Shown here: piece by piece, positions 50,554-63,368 of the stretch | Numbering within the stretch: position 1 is the first letter of the stretch | Layout of the letters: each line of letters opens with the position of its first letter | Source: Protostelium mycophagum | Taxonomy: Eukaryota; Evosea; Variosea; Protosteliida; Protosteliaceae | Reading direction: 5' to 3' | Assembly (NCBI GenBank): GCA_002081555.1 | Contig: MZNV01001603.1 | Span: 1 to 64,000 of the forward strand | Length of the DNA stretch: 64,000 bases | Position numbers and translations under genes: made by a program | Notes under the pieces: model-generated | Told to the model about the DNA's origin: nothing | Databases searched by the model: none | What the model saw: only the letters and a program-made list of their open reading frames with translations

Positions 50554-51157
50554 ATGGCTTTAAGAAATAGTGGTCGTGTTGGACAGGCGACTCTGAGACT
50601 AATGGCTGATTTGAAGGAGTTGAACACTGATCCTCCAGAGGTATTACGGTTCTGATGAGAAAGATTAACACACAAAGGGTGTCAGTGCGAGCCCGGTCTC
50701 AGAAGACGATCTATTCATTTGGAATGCCACAGTAATGGGCCCTGATGAAACACCTTGGGAAGGTTAGTGCAGTACTTCTCAAACAACAATCTTATTCTAC
50801 AAAGGTGGCATCTTCAATCTTGTTCTTGCATTTTCAGAGGAGTATCCCTCAAAGCCTCCCAGAGAAGTCCGCTTCCTCACCTCTGGAATGTACCACCCTA
50901 ATATCTACAGCGACGGCTCTCTCTGCCTTGACATCATTCAAGACAAATGGAACCCAACGTACACTGTTGCAACTCTTTTAACTTCGATTCAGGTGCACCC
51001 AATCGTATTTTTACGTGAACTGACAGACCTTCAGAGTCTGCTGACAGACCCAAACCCAAACTCTCCTGCAAATCCTGAGGCAGCACGCCTTTATAATACT
51101 GACAAAAAAGAGTACAATAAGAGAGTGAGGAGAGTCGCGGCTCGGTCTGCAGAATAA
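50554..51157 (+). CDS. ubc2: Ubiquitin-conjugating enzyme E2, Rad6/UBE2A type
   Basis: Rad6-type E2s attach ubiquitin to histone H2B (with Bre1) and to PCNA (with Rad18). The ATG at 50554 starts [20 protein letters not shown], a little longer than yeast Rad6. Four exons follow, with introns of about 40 nt. Family blocks are [58 protein letters not shown] (active-site Cys in SLCLDI), [10 protein letters not shown] and [29 protein letters not shown] is typical of Rad6 rather than of Ubc4/5. There is no long acidic tail; the end is [11 protein letters not shown]. It is convergent with the ATP synthase beta gene. Confidence 0.92.
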
Positions 51158-51261
51158 TATAAATTTGTAGATAAAGTTTACATAGTAATTTCACCCTTTC
51201 CTTGATTCTTTGTGAATTTTAAAATGCAATTTTTTTATGTTGTATTGATCATTTTCTTTGC

Positions 51262-53415
<2,154 letters not shown>

Positions 53416-53792
53416 GCTTGTAAGGACTGGGACACATCAGTTTAAATTAGATTGAGAATAAGCTCTTTGTTGCCACGAGAGTCTTAAGAGGTAACAGCGA
53501 AGTAAGAGAACTCACCCTAAGTGGTTCAAATGTGTGATGTGTGTGTTGTGCAAGGACTTTCTGCGTGCCTTGTGGTTCTCGCGAAGTGCAAGACGATTGG
53601 TTCTGCTGGAAGGAAGAAAAAAAAATTCGGTCCTCAAAAAATTCCGTAGAAAATAACGTGACGCTCTCTACAACGCCCAGAATAACAAAATCGATTTGAA
53701 GCCAAACAAAGAACCAGCATCTTGATTCAACTGATCAACGACACCAACGAATGAATTGTTACAAGTGGCAAACGTAATCCAATTCATTCTTT
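53416..53792. other. Promoter and 5' region of ATP synthase beta
   Basis: About 375 bases between the start of ATP synthase beta and the stop of the next minus-strand gene. I see AT-rich sequence and no coding signal. It may contain a 5' UTR intron, since GT/AG pairs on the minus strand are present, but nothing decides it. Confidence 0.35.
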
Positions 53793-55325
53793 TTATAATA
53801 GTTTTTGCATTAAGTCTGTCATTGTAGACTGCAGGTGGTGTTGGTATTGTTCTCTTTGGTATGGGTTTGAATATATCTCTGCGTCTTTCAAGAAGGGTAT
53901 TTCGTTCATCTCTTGGATCGTGTTGTCATAGAATTCTTTTGTTTGCTTTTGTAGCTTCTGGAGTTCCTTCTCTAAAATTTGAATGGCTTGTTTGGTCTCG
54001 CACATCATCGTTGGTATCAAGTGGTGCAGCTTCTTCACCACATATATGAGCAGTTGAGTGGCGTTAAACACACGGTCTGCGTTAATAGGTTTGGAAACCT
54101 CCTCTGAAGCAGCTTCGTCGTCGACGTAAATCTCATCTAAACAGAGAAGGGACTGTAATCATTCAGTGAATCATCTCTTTCAGCGGCTTTTACTTGGAAA
54201 GCGTCCTCTGCACATTGAGAGATTGATTCTATTTTACTTCTCTGTTGTTTTCAGCTCCATAATTACAGCCTTCGCTCACTTTGACTGGATAACATCCCAT
54301 CAGCTCCTCAAAAATAAATTTAGACGAATTATCCACCCTCAAGAGATGTCGAGAACATTCTCTGAGTCGAACAGTGACGTCTGCAGCGCTATCCTCGGTA
54401 TTTCCAGGCCTCAAAACACCATACAATTCTTCCATCTTTCGCATCCACACCATTCTATGTGTGGATTTTTTACGACGGGATAGAGTTTCCGCCGGTTTGA
54501 AGTCTGAAAGTGATGAGTATTATGTCCGGGTGTTGAGTTTACCATCGAGTAATAGCTGCCATTGCACGATGGATAATCTGGGGTACAATATTCTGATCAC
54601 GGAGAGGAGAGGTTTCCATAATAAATCTCTTTGGCCGTGAAGGATCGATATCAGTAAGAAAAGTTGTCTGGCACTCTTCGTATCCCTGGTTTTCATCTCA
54701 TCTTCAGCAATTGTTTTTAAGGAATTTTCCAGAAAAGTCTGTACAAGGTGAACATGAGAATCATAACAATTTGTTTAACCTGCGCATCTTCACATTCTTT
54801 GGAATTCTCTTTAGATATCTCAAGCATTAGACTTTGCGGTTGTGTGTCAGAGTATCCATATGTGCGCCGACACTGTGCTGTACTCAGCTCAATCGTATTT
54901 TGAGTGGAGATCCACCTTCAAGAGAAAGGAAGAAGTGCTGTAGATATATTCTCCTGTGTATGTCCATATCAATGGAGACGATGTATCCATCTTGTTGAAA
55001 TGATATTGAGATTCTTTCTGTGCCACGAAGGCATCCCAATCTTTTCTCATGAGATTCGATCTCAATTCATCTGATGAAGTTCTACCTTTCTCATGGATCA
55101 AGTACGATTTGAAGTGAAAATTTGGTAAGGATTGTTTCAATATCTCACAAGCTCTGACAGCCTCGTCCAAAGTAAGTTTATGCTATATTTAGTCTCACCC
55201 ACATGAGCAAAATTAGCGCATCCTCCTTTGCCCGCGATATGATACTCCTGCTTTGTTGTTTGAAGAAACTGCTCCGGTAGCCTCACTCCGTTCCTTGTGT
55301 GAATGTCCGACATCTTTGAGACCAT
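53793..55325 (-). CDS. Unrecognised conserved-looking protein with C-terminal coiled coil
   Basis: I do not recognise this gene. From ATG 55325 (MVSKMSDIHTRNGVRLPEQF) the exons read KQEYHIAGKGGCANFAHV, RACEILKQSLPNFHFKSYLI, DWDAFVAQKESQYHFNKM, QCRRTYGYSDTQPQSLMLEI, LTDIDPSRPKRFIMETSPLR, MVWMRKMEELYGVLRPG, then SSKFIFEELMGCYPVKVSE. A predicted coiled coil (QAIQILEKELQKLQKQTKEF) precedes the end STMTDLMQKLL. Six or more short introns are needed, some perhaps only 20 to 30 nt, so the exact joins are uncertain. No membrane segment or catalytic motif is visible. Length is about 400 residues. Its start is only 26 bases from the start of the TAPT1 gene on the other strand, so both must share a promoter. 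Confidence 0.6.
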
Positions 55326-55350
55326 TCCGCCAACCTGAGTGAAACGTAGG

Positions 55351-57884
55351 ATGCCCAGATCTACAAATCTTCACAACCCCAAGTTCAGAATTTCCGCGAT
55401 GGACCAGAAAGATGAGGGTTCGATGCTGAGATCAATAGACGAACCCTCGTCCTCCATACCAATACCAGAAAATATCAATCCAGAAAGCCATATCATCCGT
55501 TCATTCTCTGCGCCCGATCTCGGTTCGCTCTCTGCGTTGTCTGAAGATGAAGAAGATTTAGAAGTTCAAGATGTGAAGAAGTGTCAATCAGAGAGTCTTG
55601 CAATGGTAAACACACAGCATTGAACATCCTCATCTTTTTAGTTGGGTATGATTGGCGAATTGGCATCATCTTCAGAAGATTTTGGGTTGTTGGGATATGT
55701 AAGACCTATGGCAGCATGTCCACAATCACCAGACACTGAAATAGAATGCAAACCAAGTTTGGTTATAACTGAATTATCCAATAAGCAGGAAATAATTCAA
55801 GTTAAAGAGGAAACACCACCTCTATTGCCACTACTTAGCAGTTTTGGTACACTGTCCATAAACTCATAAAACTCACGATCACAGAAAAAATATCAGAGAA
55901 GAAGGAGGAAAATATTGTTGAGCCTTCAATTTCTATGGACAAAATACCAGAGGTATTTATTTCATTAAAATCCTCTCTCTGCAATCTCCAACTTTAGAAT
56001 ATGCTGAAACTAAACTTCAGATACCACCTTTCAGTGGACTCTTGAAAGAAGTGAACCAACACACCCCAGGACAGGCACCTCCAACACCAACAAAGATCAC
56101 ACAATCTCAGAGTAAAATAATGGATAGGTCAGTATGAGTAAGGTGTGAATAAACTGAGATGTACAGATTGTTGATACCAGAATATATACATTCACCCGCA
56201 CCAGAGAAGAATACGGTCAGTGGAAGATAAATCAACATGACGATGATACTGTAATGATACAGCTAGATGAATATAGAGGACAAGAAGAATGTGTTGGATA
56301 CGATATCAGTATGGCAGACGGTGATGGGAGAGATAACAGCGATATATCAGCCAGAAGAGGATTCAGCGGAGAAGAGAGAAGCAGTATATAATTTTGTTCA
56401 GGTACCTTACCAATTGGAGAAGGTGAGTGATCTGATGAATAATAGGAGCTAATTGTTGTAGTTATTGTTTTTGGGAGTATTATTATGCTGTGATTCTTTC
56501 CTCTTCCTGCTGACGGTGATGCCGATGAGAGTCATTGCAGCCTTCTACAACTTGTCGAAGCAAATCGTTGCTAGGTAAGAATTATGATCTTATATAGAGG
56601 ACTGAATGGATCTGGAGTGGGCAGATCAGTAGTACACAAGTGTGGGATTTATTGAGGATGCTGATCGTTGCCGTGTGTTTTCCTCTATTATCAACATTAG
56701 ATATAGCTGTATTATATCATTGGATACGAGGTCAATCTATGATCAAATTATATGTTATCTACAACTGTCTTGAGGTGATGTACATTGTGATTGCAGATGG
56801 ATAAAGATGAAATAGATACTGGATAAATTATGTTGCTCTTTGGGACAGGATGTATTTGCTTCTTTATTTTACAAGACTATAGATAAAGCTCCCAAATTCG
56901 CCTCTAAAAATTTCAAAAGCATTCACCCAATCACTGTATTCATTGTCGCACTGATATACACATGTAATGTTCTGTCATCTGTACCCTGCTGACATCCAAC
57001 AGTTGTTCATTCCTTAGTTCTACTTACACAAGTATATGGATACTATATTGAATATGTAGTATAATTGATTCATTTAGGTGGTTACCTTGAATGTGGCGAT
57101 CAATTCAGCGAATAACGCACTACTGACACTATTGATATCTAATCAATTTGTTGAACTGAAGAGCTCGGTTTTCAAGAAATGCGAGAAGGATAATCTATTT
57201 CAATTGTCTTGTAGCGGTAATTAATGAATAATATAATACCCTGACAATTGTAGATATGGTGGAAAGGTTTCAATTGTTCATATTTCTGCTCATTGTGACG
57301 ATACAGAATTCAGCTGATCTACAATGGCCTACTGACCAGCGGTTCTGGGTGAGTGTTGATTGATTATAAATATATTAATGAATTACCCAGATCAATCACA
57401 TATCGTATTCTATTGTGCTGATGTCAACTTCCGAATTAGTTGTAGATTGGATAAAGCACTGCTTCATCACTAAATTCAACCAAATTTCTCACGAAGTTTA
57501 TCTTGGTTACATCCAGCTCTTGACAGATGATATCCTATCCAGCAAAGTGAGATCGTCATCTAACAAGAGATTGTACCTAACGATATCAGAATTTTATGGA
57601 CACATATATGGTCTCAAGAAGGATTGGTTTTGTCCCACTGCCACTGTTGTGCCTCGTATGTCTATCATCCTCCCAAATCCTATATGGATCTAATCACTTC
57701 AGACCCTGCGCATTGCAATGCAGTTCCTCTCTTTCAATATGTTTAGCCTGATATTCTTGGTCATTTCTTTCTTAGCATTGTTCATCCTGAAGGTATGTCC
57801 TTCCATTTTTTGTAGCAAGTATTAAATTATCAAGATGTTCATTCGGAAAGTGATCATCAACATCGCCTACAAGAACATGAATAA
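55351..57884 (+). CDS. TAPT1: TAPT1 family multi-pass membrane protein
   Basis: TAPT1 (Emp65 in yeast) is an ER or centrosome/cilium-base membrane protein needed for secretion and ciliogenesis in animals. ATG 55351 opens a disordered N-terminal region of roughly 270 residues rich in Ser, Pro and Glu (FSAPDLGSLSALSEDEEDLE). The conserved membrane domain starts at VQVPYQLEKLLFLGVLLCCD and continues over many short introns: FLLTVMPMRVIAAFYNLSKQ, LDIAVLYHWIRGQSMIKLYV, SFGQDVFASLFYKTI, LFHSLVLLTQVVTLNVAINS, NNALLTLLISNQFVELKSSV, DMVERFQLFIFLLIVTIQN, SELVVDWIKHCFITKFNQIS and VSRRIGFVPLPLLCL. All are signature blocks of the family. The last exons encode one more hydrophobic helix and a polar tail ending LQEHE. 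About fifteen exons are present, many under 150 bases. Confidence 0.93.
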
Positions 57885-57984
57885 TTCAATAGCTATCAAG
57901 TTAAAAGTGAAATAGAATTTGATAGTTGTATTGTATTGATGGATGAAAGATATTCGGTTAAGTTTACGTTCAACACATGGTGTT

Positions 57985-59334
57985 TTAGTAGTACAAGGCA
58001 ATTAAGCTGATCAGAGTGAGGAAGAAGCAAGGGATCTGAAGAAGAGCATCGCCCGTTCTGATGTCATTCCCATTGGGTGCGATGAGACCACACGTTCCAG
58101 TTCCTCCGTTAAGAGCAGAGCGAACAGATGCAGACAAGGTGGTGGAGTTTGTGTTCATCTTATAGCTTCCGGAGTTGAAGAGAATCAAAGACTTAATCTG
58201 AGGGAAGGAGGAGGATAATCCAGAGATGAGAGTATTGAACCAAGTACCGTAGGCAGCATCTGTGGGAATGAGAACTATACTATTCTTGAGATAATACCAT
58301 TCGCTGCATTCGCTCCAAATTCAGCGATCATGATGGGCTTAGAAGAACTGGTGAGATTGACGAGCCTCGAGTACGGGTTAGCAGGAGCTGCGGCGGTGGT
58401 GATGGATTGCGCGAAGGAAACAGCGGTGTTTGCGGAGTATACATCCAGACAGACCCAGTCTACAAAGCTGTTCCCTGGCATGATGAGCAGTGTTTGGAAG
58501 GGTATGGTTATGTTTGAATGGATGAAAACTCACCTGGGTACCAGTCCTCAAAGTAAACACCATTTCCATTGGAGTGATTCGGACACCAGACAAATTGGAC
58601 ATTGTTAGTGTTGGTGGCTTTCGCGCGACCAACGACATGCTGCCACATGCCTTGAAACCCTGAACCAGTGTTTCCATTTACTGAAAAGGATCAGCCTGAG
58701 AATTTTTGGCAATGAGCACCTGCGCCCCAAGGGTACCAATTCCCATCAAATTCATGAGCAAGCCTGCAAAATTGGGTGATTGTTATTTTCTTTATCTACG
58801 CACCTTACATACACTTTGGGGCCGAGTGTTCTCATGACCTTAAAGAAAGAATCAATGTAGGTGTCATACTGACCGGAAGAGATGCCAGCGAAGGTGTACT
58901 TGTTGTTTGACGGCCCGTACTGGAATTAGTAAATGGCTTGTAATGAACCAAGAGAGCTTACGGGACTTGCCCAGGGCTGCCAAGTGATAAGTGGTACTCT
59001 GTTGCTCATTCCGACAGATGAGTAATTCCTCATAGAGTTGATCCACTTTGGAAAGTCTGTCCAAGCAGAGAAGTCGTTCCCGTTTGGTCCTCGATATCCA
59101 TCATCCCAATTCACATATACCTGAAAGATTTGCTGAGATCTTCTTTTTTTCAGAATCCTTCGGCTCATTTGCAGTTTCTCACCTTCCAACAGCAGCATCG
59201 AACTTCTGGTTGACACTGACCACACTATCGGAGTATATTGCCTCTTGAAAGGTTCCCCAAACTACGTTATCGCAGATATAAGAACCAAAGACTACACTGA
59301 CAAGCGAGAAGAGGAAGAGGAGCGGGGTCCCCAT
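57985..59334 (-). CDS. Secreted GH26-like glycoside hydrolase with GPI-type C-terminus
   Basis: GH26 enzymes are mostly beta-1,4-mannanases; some act on xylan or mixed-linkage glucan. The start at 59334 gives a signal peptide (MGTPLLFLFSLVSVVFGSYI). Six exons follow. Conserved points are VYVNWDDGYRG, RVPLITWQPWASP, VYVRLAHEFDGNWYPWG (acid/base Glu in HEFDGNWYPW), VQFVWCPNHSNG, DWVCLDVYSAN and KPIMIAEFGAN (nucleophile Glu in IAEFG). The C-terminal domain ends with a Gly/Thr/Asn stretch and a hydrophobic end (LLQIPCFFLTLISLIALYY) like a GPI signal. The substrate cannot be set from sequence alone. A longer frame reaches 59376 but has no ATG there. The gene is convergent with TAPT1; the stops are 100 bases apart. 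Confidence 0.82.
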
Positions 59335-59494
59335 CTCGATGAGCAGGAAAATGAAACCGTTTCGGTGGAAGCTCAAAATTAATAAATCACGATTGTTACC
59401 GTGCCGCTGCTCATTTCTAACAGGAGATGTCCCGCAGAAATATCAATTCCACGGCATGAATAGAAAGAGATAAGGCTTTGGGGTTATACAGCCG

Positions 59495-62400
59495 TTATAT
59501 TTCGGGGGGATTTGGTGGTGGTCTCTTTGGCATGGATTGGAGAAGTAACTCCTCATCCTCATCGCTGTCCTCTAATTTGTAATTGTAGGAGGGTAGCCTA
59601 TTGCCCTCTGGTGGAGATTGAGGGGGTGAAACAGAGATGTCGGTAAAGTCAATTGAAGGATAATTGCTATCTCCATGGGTGTTAGCACGGCTTCTATTCC
59701 TCAAAGTGCTTGAGTTTGTCGGTCGATTCCGCAATGTGTCAGACTTGACAAATTGAGTGGCCTTGGGCGAACTTTTGATTGTTCTTTCTACTGGTGGTGA
59801 TCCAACTGAAGTTCTGTGGTTTTTGGAGAACAATCTGTGATTATTGAGAAGAGATAATATGAATGTGACTCACTTGGAGATCCTGTGTTTCATATGACCG
59901 GGACTCTTCTTCTCATCTGAAATGACAAGGCTTTCCTTATGATTTAGAGTGCTGGGATCGACATTATCTGACGAAGTGTCCGAATTCGATCCTTCCTCTA
60001 ATATTTCTATAGGATCTCCTCCAACATACTTATTCTGTATTTCTATAGGATCTCCGACATGGTTATTCTGTATTTCTATAGGATCTCCTTCGACATGGTT
60101 ATTCTGTGTTGGTGATGGGGAGTCTAGGAGGGAAGAGGGGACAGGAGGGGGTGGGCGGGAGGGTGGGGGAGACCTTTGATCATGGTTGAAGACAGACCAG
60201 CTTGAAAGCTCTTCTCTGAGAGATTCTACATCATTCTTGATGTTCATATCTCTGGGTGGTAATTTAGGCTGTATAGGTCATTGAATAATATCTTCTATAA
60301 TCATACTGTTGGTCGTATTTCTGAGGGTGGCTCTTCCTTGCATTGCTGCTGCTGCAATAGGATTGGGGGGGCGTCTAGTTGTGACTGCCTCTGAGGATGT
60401 ATCAGGAAATTCGTTCTCTTCTGAAGAGGATACCTTTTCTTGTGGAATCAATGGTTGTTCTGTTGTTGTCCATTGTACCATGCTTTCTCTCCGTGAATAT
60501 ATTCCCGACACGATCTGCTGTGGATACTTGAATATTTATAAAGATAGTGATATAAAGGAAGAAAGGAAGAGAATATAAATACGAACAGGAGAGGCCGATC
60601 GGCCGGGCTTCGCTTTTCCCTGGTGTGGTGTGACATCATCAATCATCTTTTGTCTGGGGAGCATCTCTACTGGGAATGGTGTGTAATCAATACTTTCCAT
60701 CCTTATCTTCTGCTTGTGAAACTCATTCAACCACCTATTATTATTCAGCAATTGATTATTGTTGAGGAGCGAGTCACATCTGCATTTCCATCTGGCTCTC
60801 TGCCATCAAAACAAAGGTGTGTATTCGTGTTGTTAATCGAAATGCTGATTCATATTTCGTAGGTCTATATTCAGATAAATCCAGTGCTGAATTCAATGGA
60901 ATAATTCTCTTTAGTTCTCCACCCTTATGTGAATATTCCTTCAAAAATCAATATTTGATAACATATATTTATATCAATAAGAGTGATATATTTACCGCTA
61001 GGAATCCAGATGATAGTTCATAATGATGAGATTTCCATTGGGTTTTGCCTTTCATCTTTTTGTCTTTATGTATCAATAAAGTGCCTTCTCTCGTAATCCC
61101 CTCTTTGAATGGGTCTGGCATCTGTACTTCATCCTTCTGATACTTCTCTTTTTTACCTCTGAATGAAAGAGGGGAGAGAATCGTCTTTTTATTTTTATCC
61201 ACTGCTGATTGTATCCGCCTATTCATATGAATATATATACATAAATATATATATGTACTCACGGTGAGGGAGGGAATGATTCATCTGGTAAGATGATATT
61301 ACTAAACTCCTCCGTTCCAAAAGTGACCTCGTTTTCATATTGATCGTAATCCTCGATGTCAATATCTTCTTGATCTGCAGATGAGATCTCACTATGTGTA
61401 TCATCATCCTCATTGATCACTGCTATCATCAATATTCTATTAATATCAAGATGCCCACCTTCACTCGTAAAGCTCTTTTCAAATTGTTGTGTCATTCTCT
61501 GCTTTAGAGCATCTAATTCTTGTGCTGTTCCTATTGATTCTGAATGAATTGCTTGCATCACCTTACGATGTCAGAGAATATACATGATAATATATATTTA
61601 ATCAAGATAAATATTACCATAGGTTGATAGATTTCCTGATATTTTGACTTCATGACATCAGCAATGCCATTAGTGATGACACAACTATCCGTCCCCTCCT
61701 CGGGAATTGTAAAGCTGATATCAATATAGAAAGTTTCATTAAACCTCTTGTCTTTGAAAGCTCTATCAATTGCTTTTTTTGGAAATAAGACTCTCTTCTT
61801 CTTTATGAAAATAGTGTTGAAGATGAGATGGCATATTGATTTTCCGTTGTTAAGATCAGCTATTCTGATCAAGACATCATCATTCACACCAAGTCCTAAT
61901 CCCAATGCATTCTTCAAATTGAAAGTGATTGTACGAGCGTTGCTGTAATATTTTAAGGATATAATTAAGTATAATGGTGAATACCCAGTATTAGCGGTAT
62001 GTAAGATGGCACTGCCATTGTCAGGGATGCTAGCTTTATACTTCAGCACTTGAAGTACAAATTGTCCTTTTGGAAGATCGTACTATTCAAGTCAATCCTT
62101 TCTTTCCTTATGAAGGAAATAAATATCTGACCAGAGTGATGGCGTCAATTTCTACAGATTGAGGTTTGTAGAGATGGTGTTTATCCGTTAAGATTTTTGT
62201 GAAATAGGTGATGTATCTATTTATGTGGGTTGTAGATTGAGAGAGAGAAATACCTTGTTTGTGAGGGTTGCTCTACACCTCGCTTAGTGTGTGATCTCCT
62301 CTCTGCAAATCTTGCAATAGCACCCTCACCAGTATCAAACATTCCCATATAATACATCAGGCAGCACGCTACGGTACCTTTCCACATCAACAAAAGCCTC

Positions 62401-63081
62401 ACCATTGTCTTCACCTGTCCTGCCTTTTCCACCTTTACAGTGTATGACAGCAACGTGGTTGGCTGAAGCACAAAGCCACCTCTCTAAACTATTCACCATA
62501 TCAAACAGAAAATGTAGAGGAGGCGCATGATGATCAGGAAACGGGTAATGTAGTATCTGTGATCCACCTCAGTTGCAATAAAAGAAACAGTAAACTCACT
62601 TGATTATTAAGCTTTTCGTAACGATATTCTCTTTCTGTCAAATTCCACACCATCCAGCAATCTTGGCCGTGAGAATGTTGTAAAAAAGATCCGACCTGTT
62701 TTCCGCAATTACAGACATGACACCACAAATTCCAACAAAATGGCCAGTCCGACGGACACTTACCTCTTCTAAAGAATTCCTCCAGGCAGTCTCTAAACCA
62801 CTTCCAGGCCAGCTCATCGCTGTAGAAATAAGAACTTACTTCCGCGAGTTGAGGCCTCACCTATGATGTTCGTCGTGATGTAGGTAAGATCTAGATCAAA
62901 AGATTGATTTCCATCTTGTGTCTCGTAGAAATATCTCCTTCTATCGCTACTCACAAGCCCTCTCACCTAGTCATTGCATAAGTTTTGTCTTTTCCCAGTG
63001 TTGCTGTTAATTAGTCTGAACCTTTCGGCCAAGATTAAAAGAAGGGCCTCCAAAAGTCCTCGGCTTTGGACTGCCGTCCAT
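59495..63081 (-). CDS. PTEN-like phosphatase with C2 domain, PH domain and proline-rich tail
   Basis: A predicted phosphoinositide phosphatase. ATG 63081 starts MDGSPKPRTFGGPSFNLGRK, spliced over a 54-nt intron to RGLVSSDRRRYFYET and FDLDLTYITTNIIAMSWPGS, matching the PTEN N-terminus. LHYPFPDHHAPPL and the catalytic loop HCKGGKGRTG (PTEN: HCKAGKGRTG) follow, then FAERRSHTKRGVEQPSQTRY. A C2-like region (SPLYLIISLKYYSNARTITF, RKKRVLFPKK-type basic patch) covers about 61560-62160. An acidic linker leads to a PH domain (GTLLIHKDKKMKGKTQWKSH, YSHKGGELKRIIPLNSALDL, RIHTFVLMAES, RWLNEFHKQK). The tail is Pro/Ser-rich (RSPPPSRPPPPVPSS) and ends KRPPPNPPEI. The join into the tail uses two introns of 37 and 38 nt in matching phase. 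Without them the protein would stop at 60278, and 59495-60247 would be a separate gene. Confidence 0.75.
60002..60106. repeat. 33 to 36-bp tandem repeat in the proline-rich tail
   Basis: Three copies of a unit with the core tatttctataggatctcc start at 60002, 60038 and 60071. On the minus strand they encode GDPIEIQNNHV-type blocks. Copies differ by one codon in length, so the frame is kept. Confidence 0.85.
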
Positions 63082-63368
63082 GAGATGCCTTGAAAAATAT
63101 GATTTTTTATGTTTGACAGGTTTCAAAAGAGAGGCTGTTCTACAACCAGAAATGAGCCCATCATTTAAAAAGGATTTTTATGCACATAAATGATGAGGAA
63201 GATTGAATAGATTTATGCAGGAACAGTCAGTGCGCACATAAATATAGTTAGATGTATCCTATATGGCAAAAACAATGATTGAAAATGATAACACTGCATC
63301 ATGCGGGACAACAAAGCCTGAATTCAATTCCAGACCACATGCAGAAAGAGAACTTCTTTTATGTTGCG
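63082..63368. other. Intergenic region upstream of the PTEN-like gene
   Basis: About 290 AT-rich bases between the start of the PTEN-like gene and the stop of the right-edge gene. A short plus-strand frame crosses the boundary but shows no motif. Likely holds the promoter of the PTEN-like gene. Confidence 0.35.

Noticed and set aside
60248-60300. Stop in the tail of the PTEN-like gene as the certain end of the coding region
   Set aside because: Two short introns with agreeing phases bypass it and lead into a Pro-rich frame; the shorter end is kept as an alternative in the feature entry.
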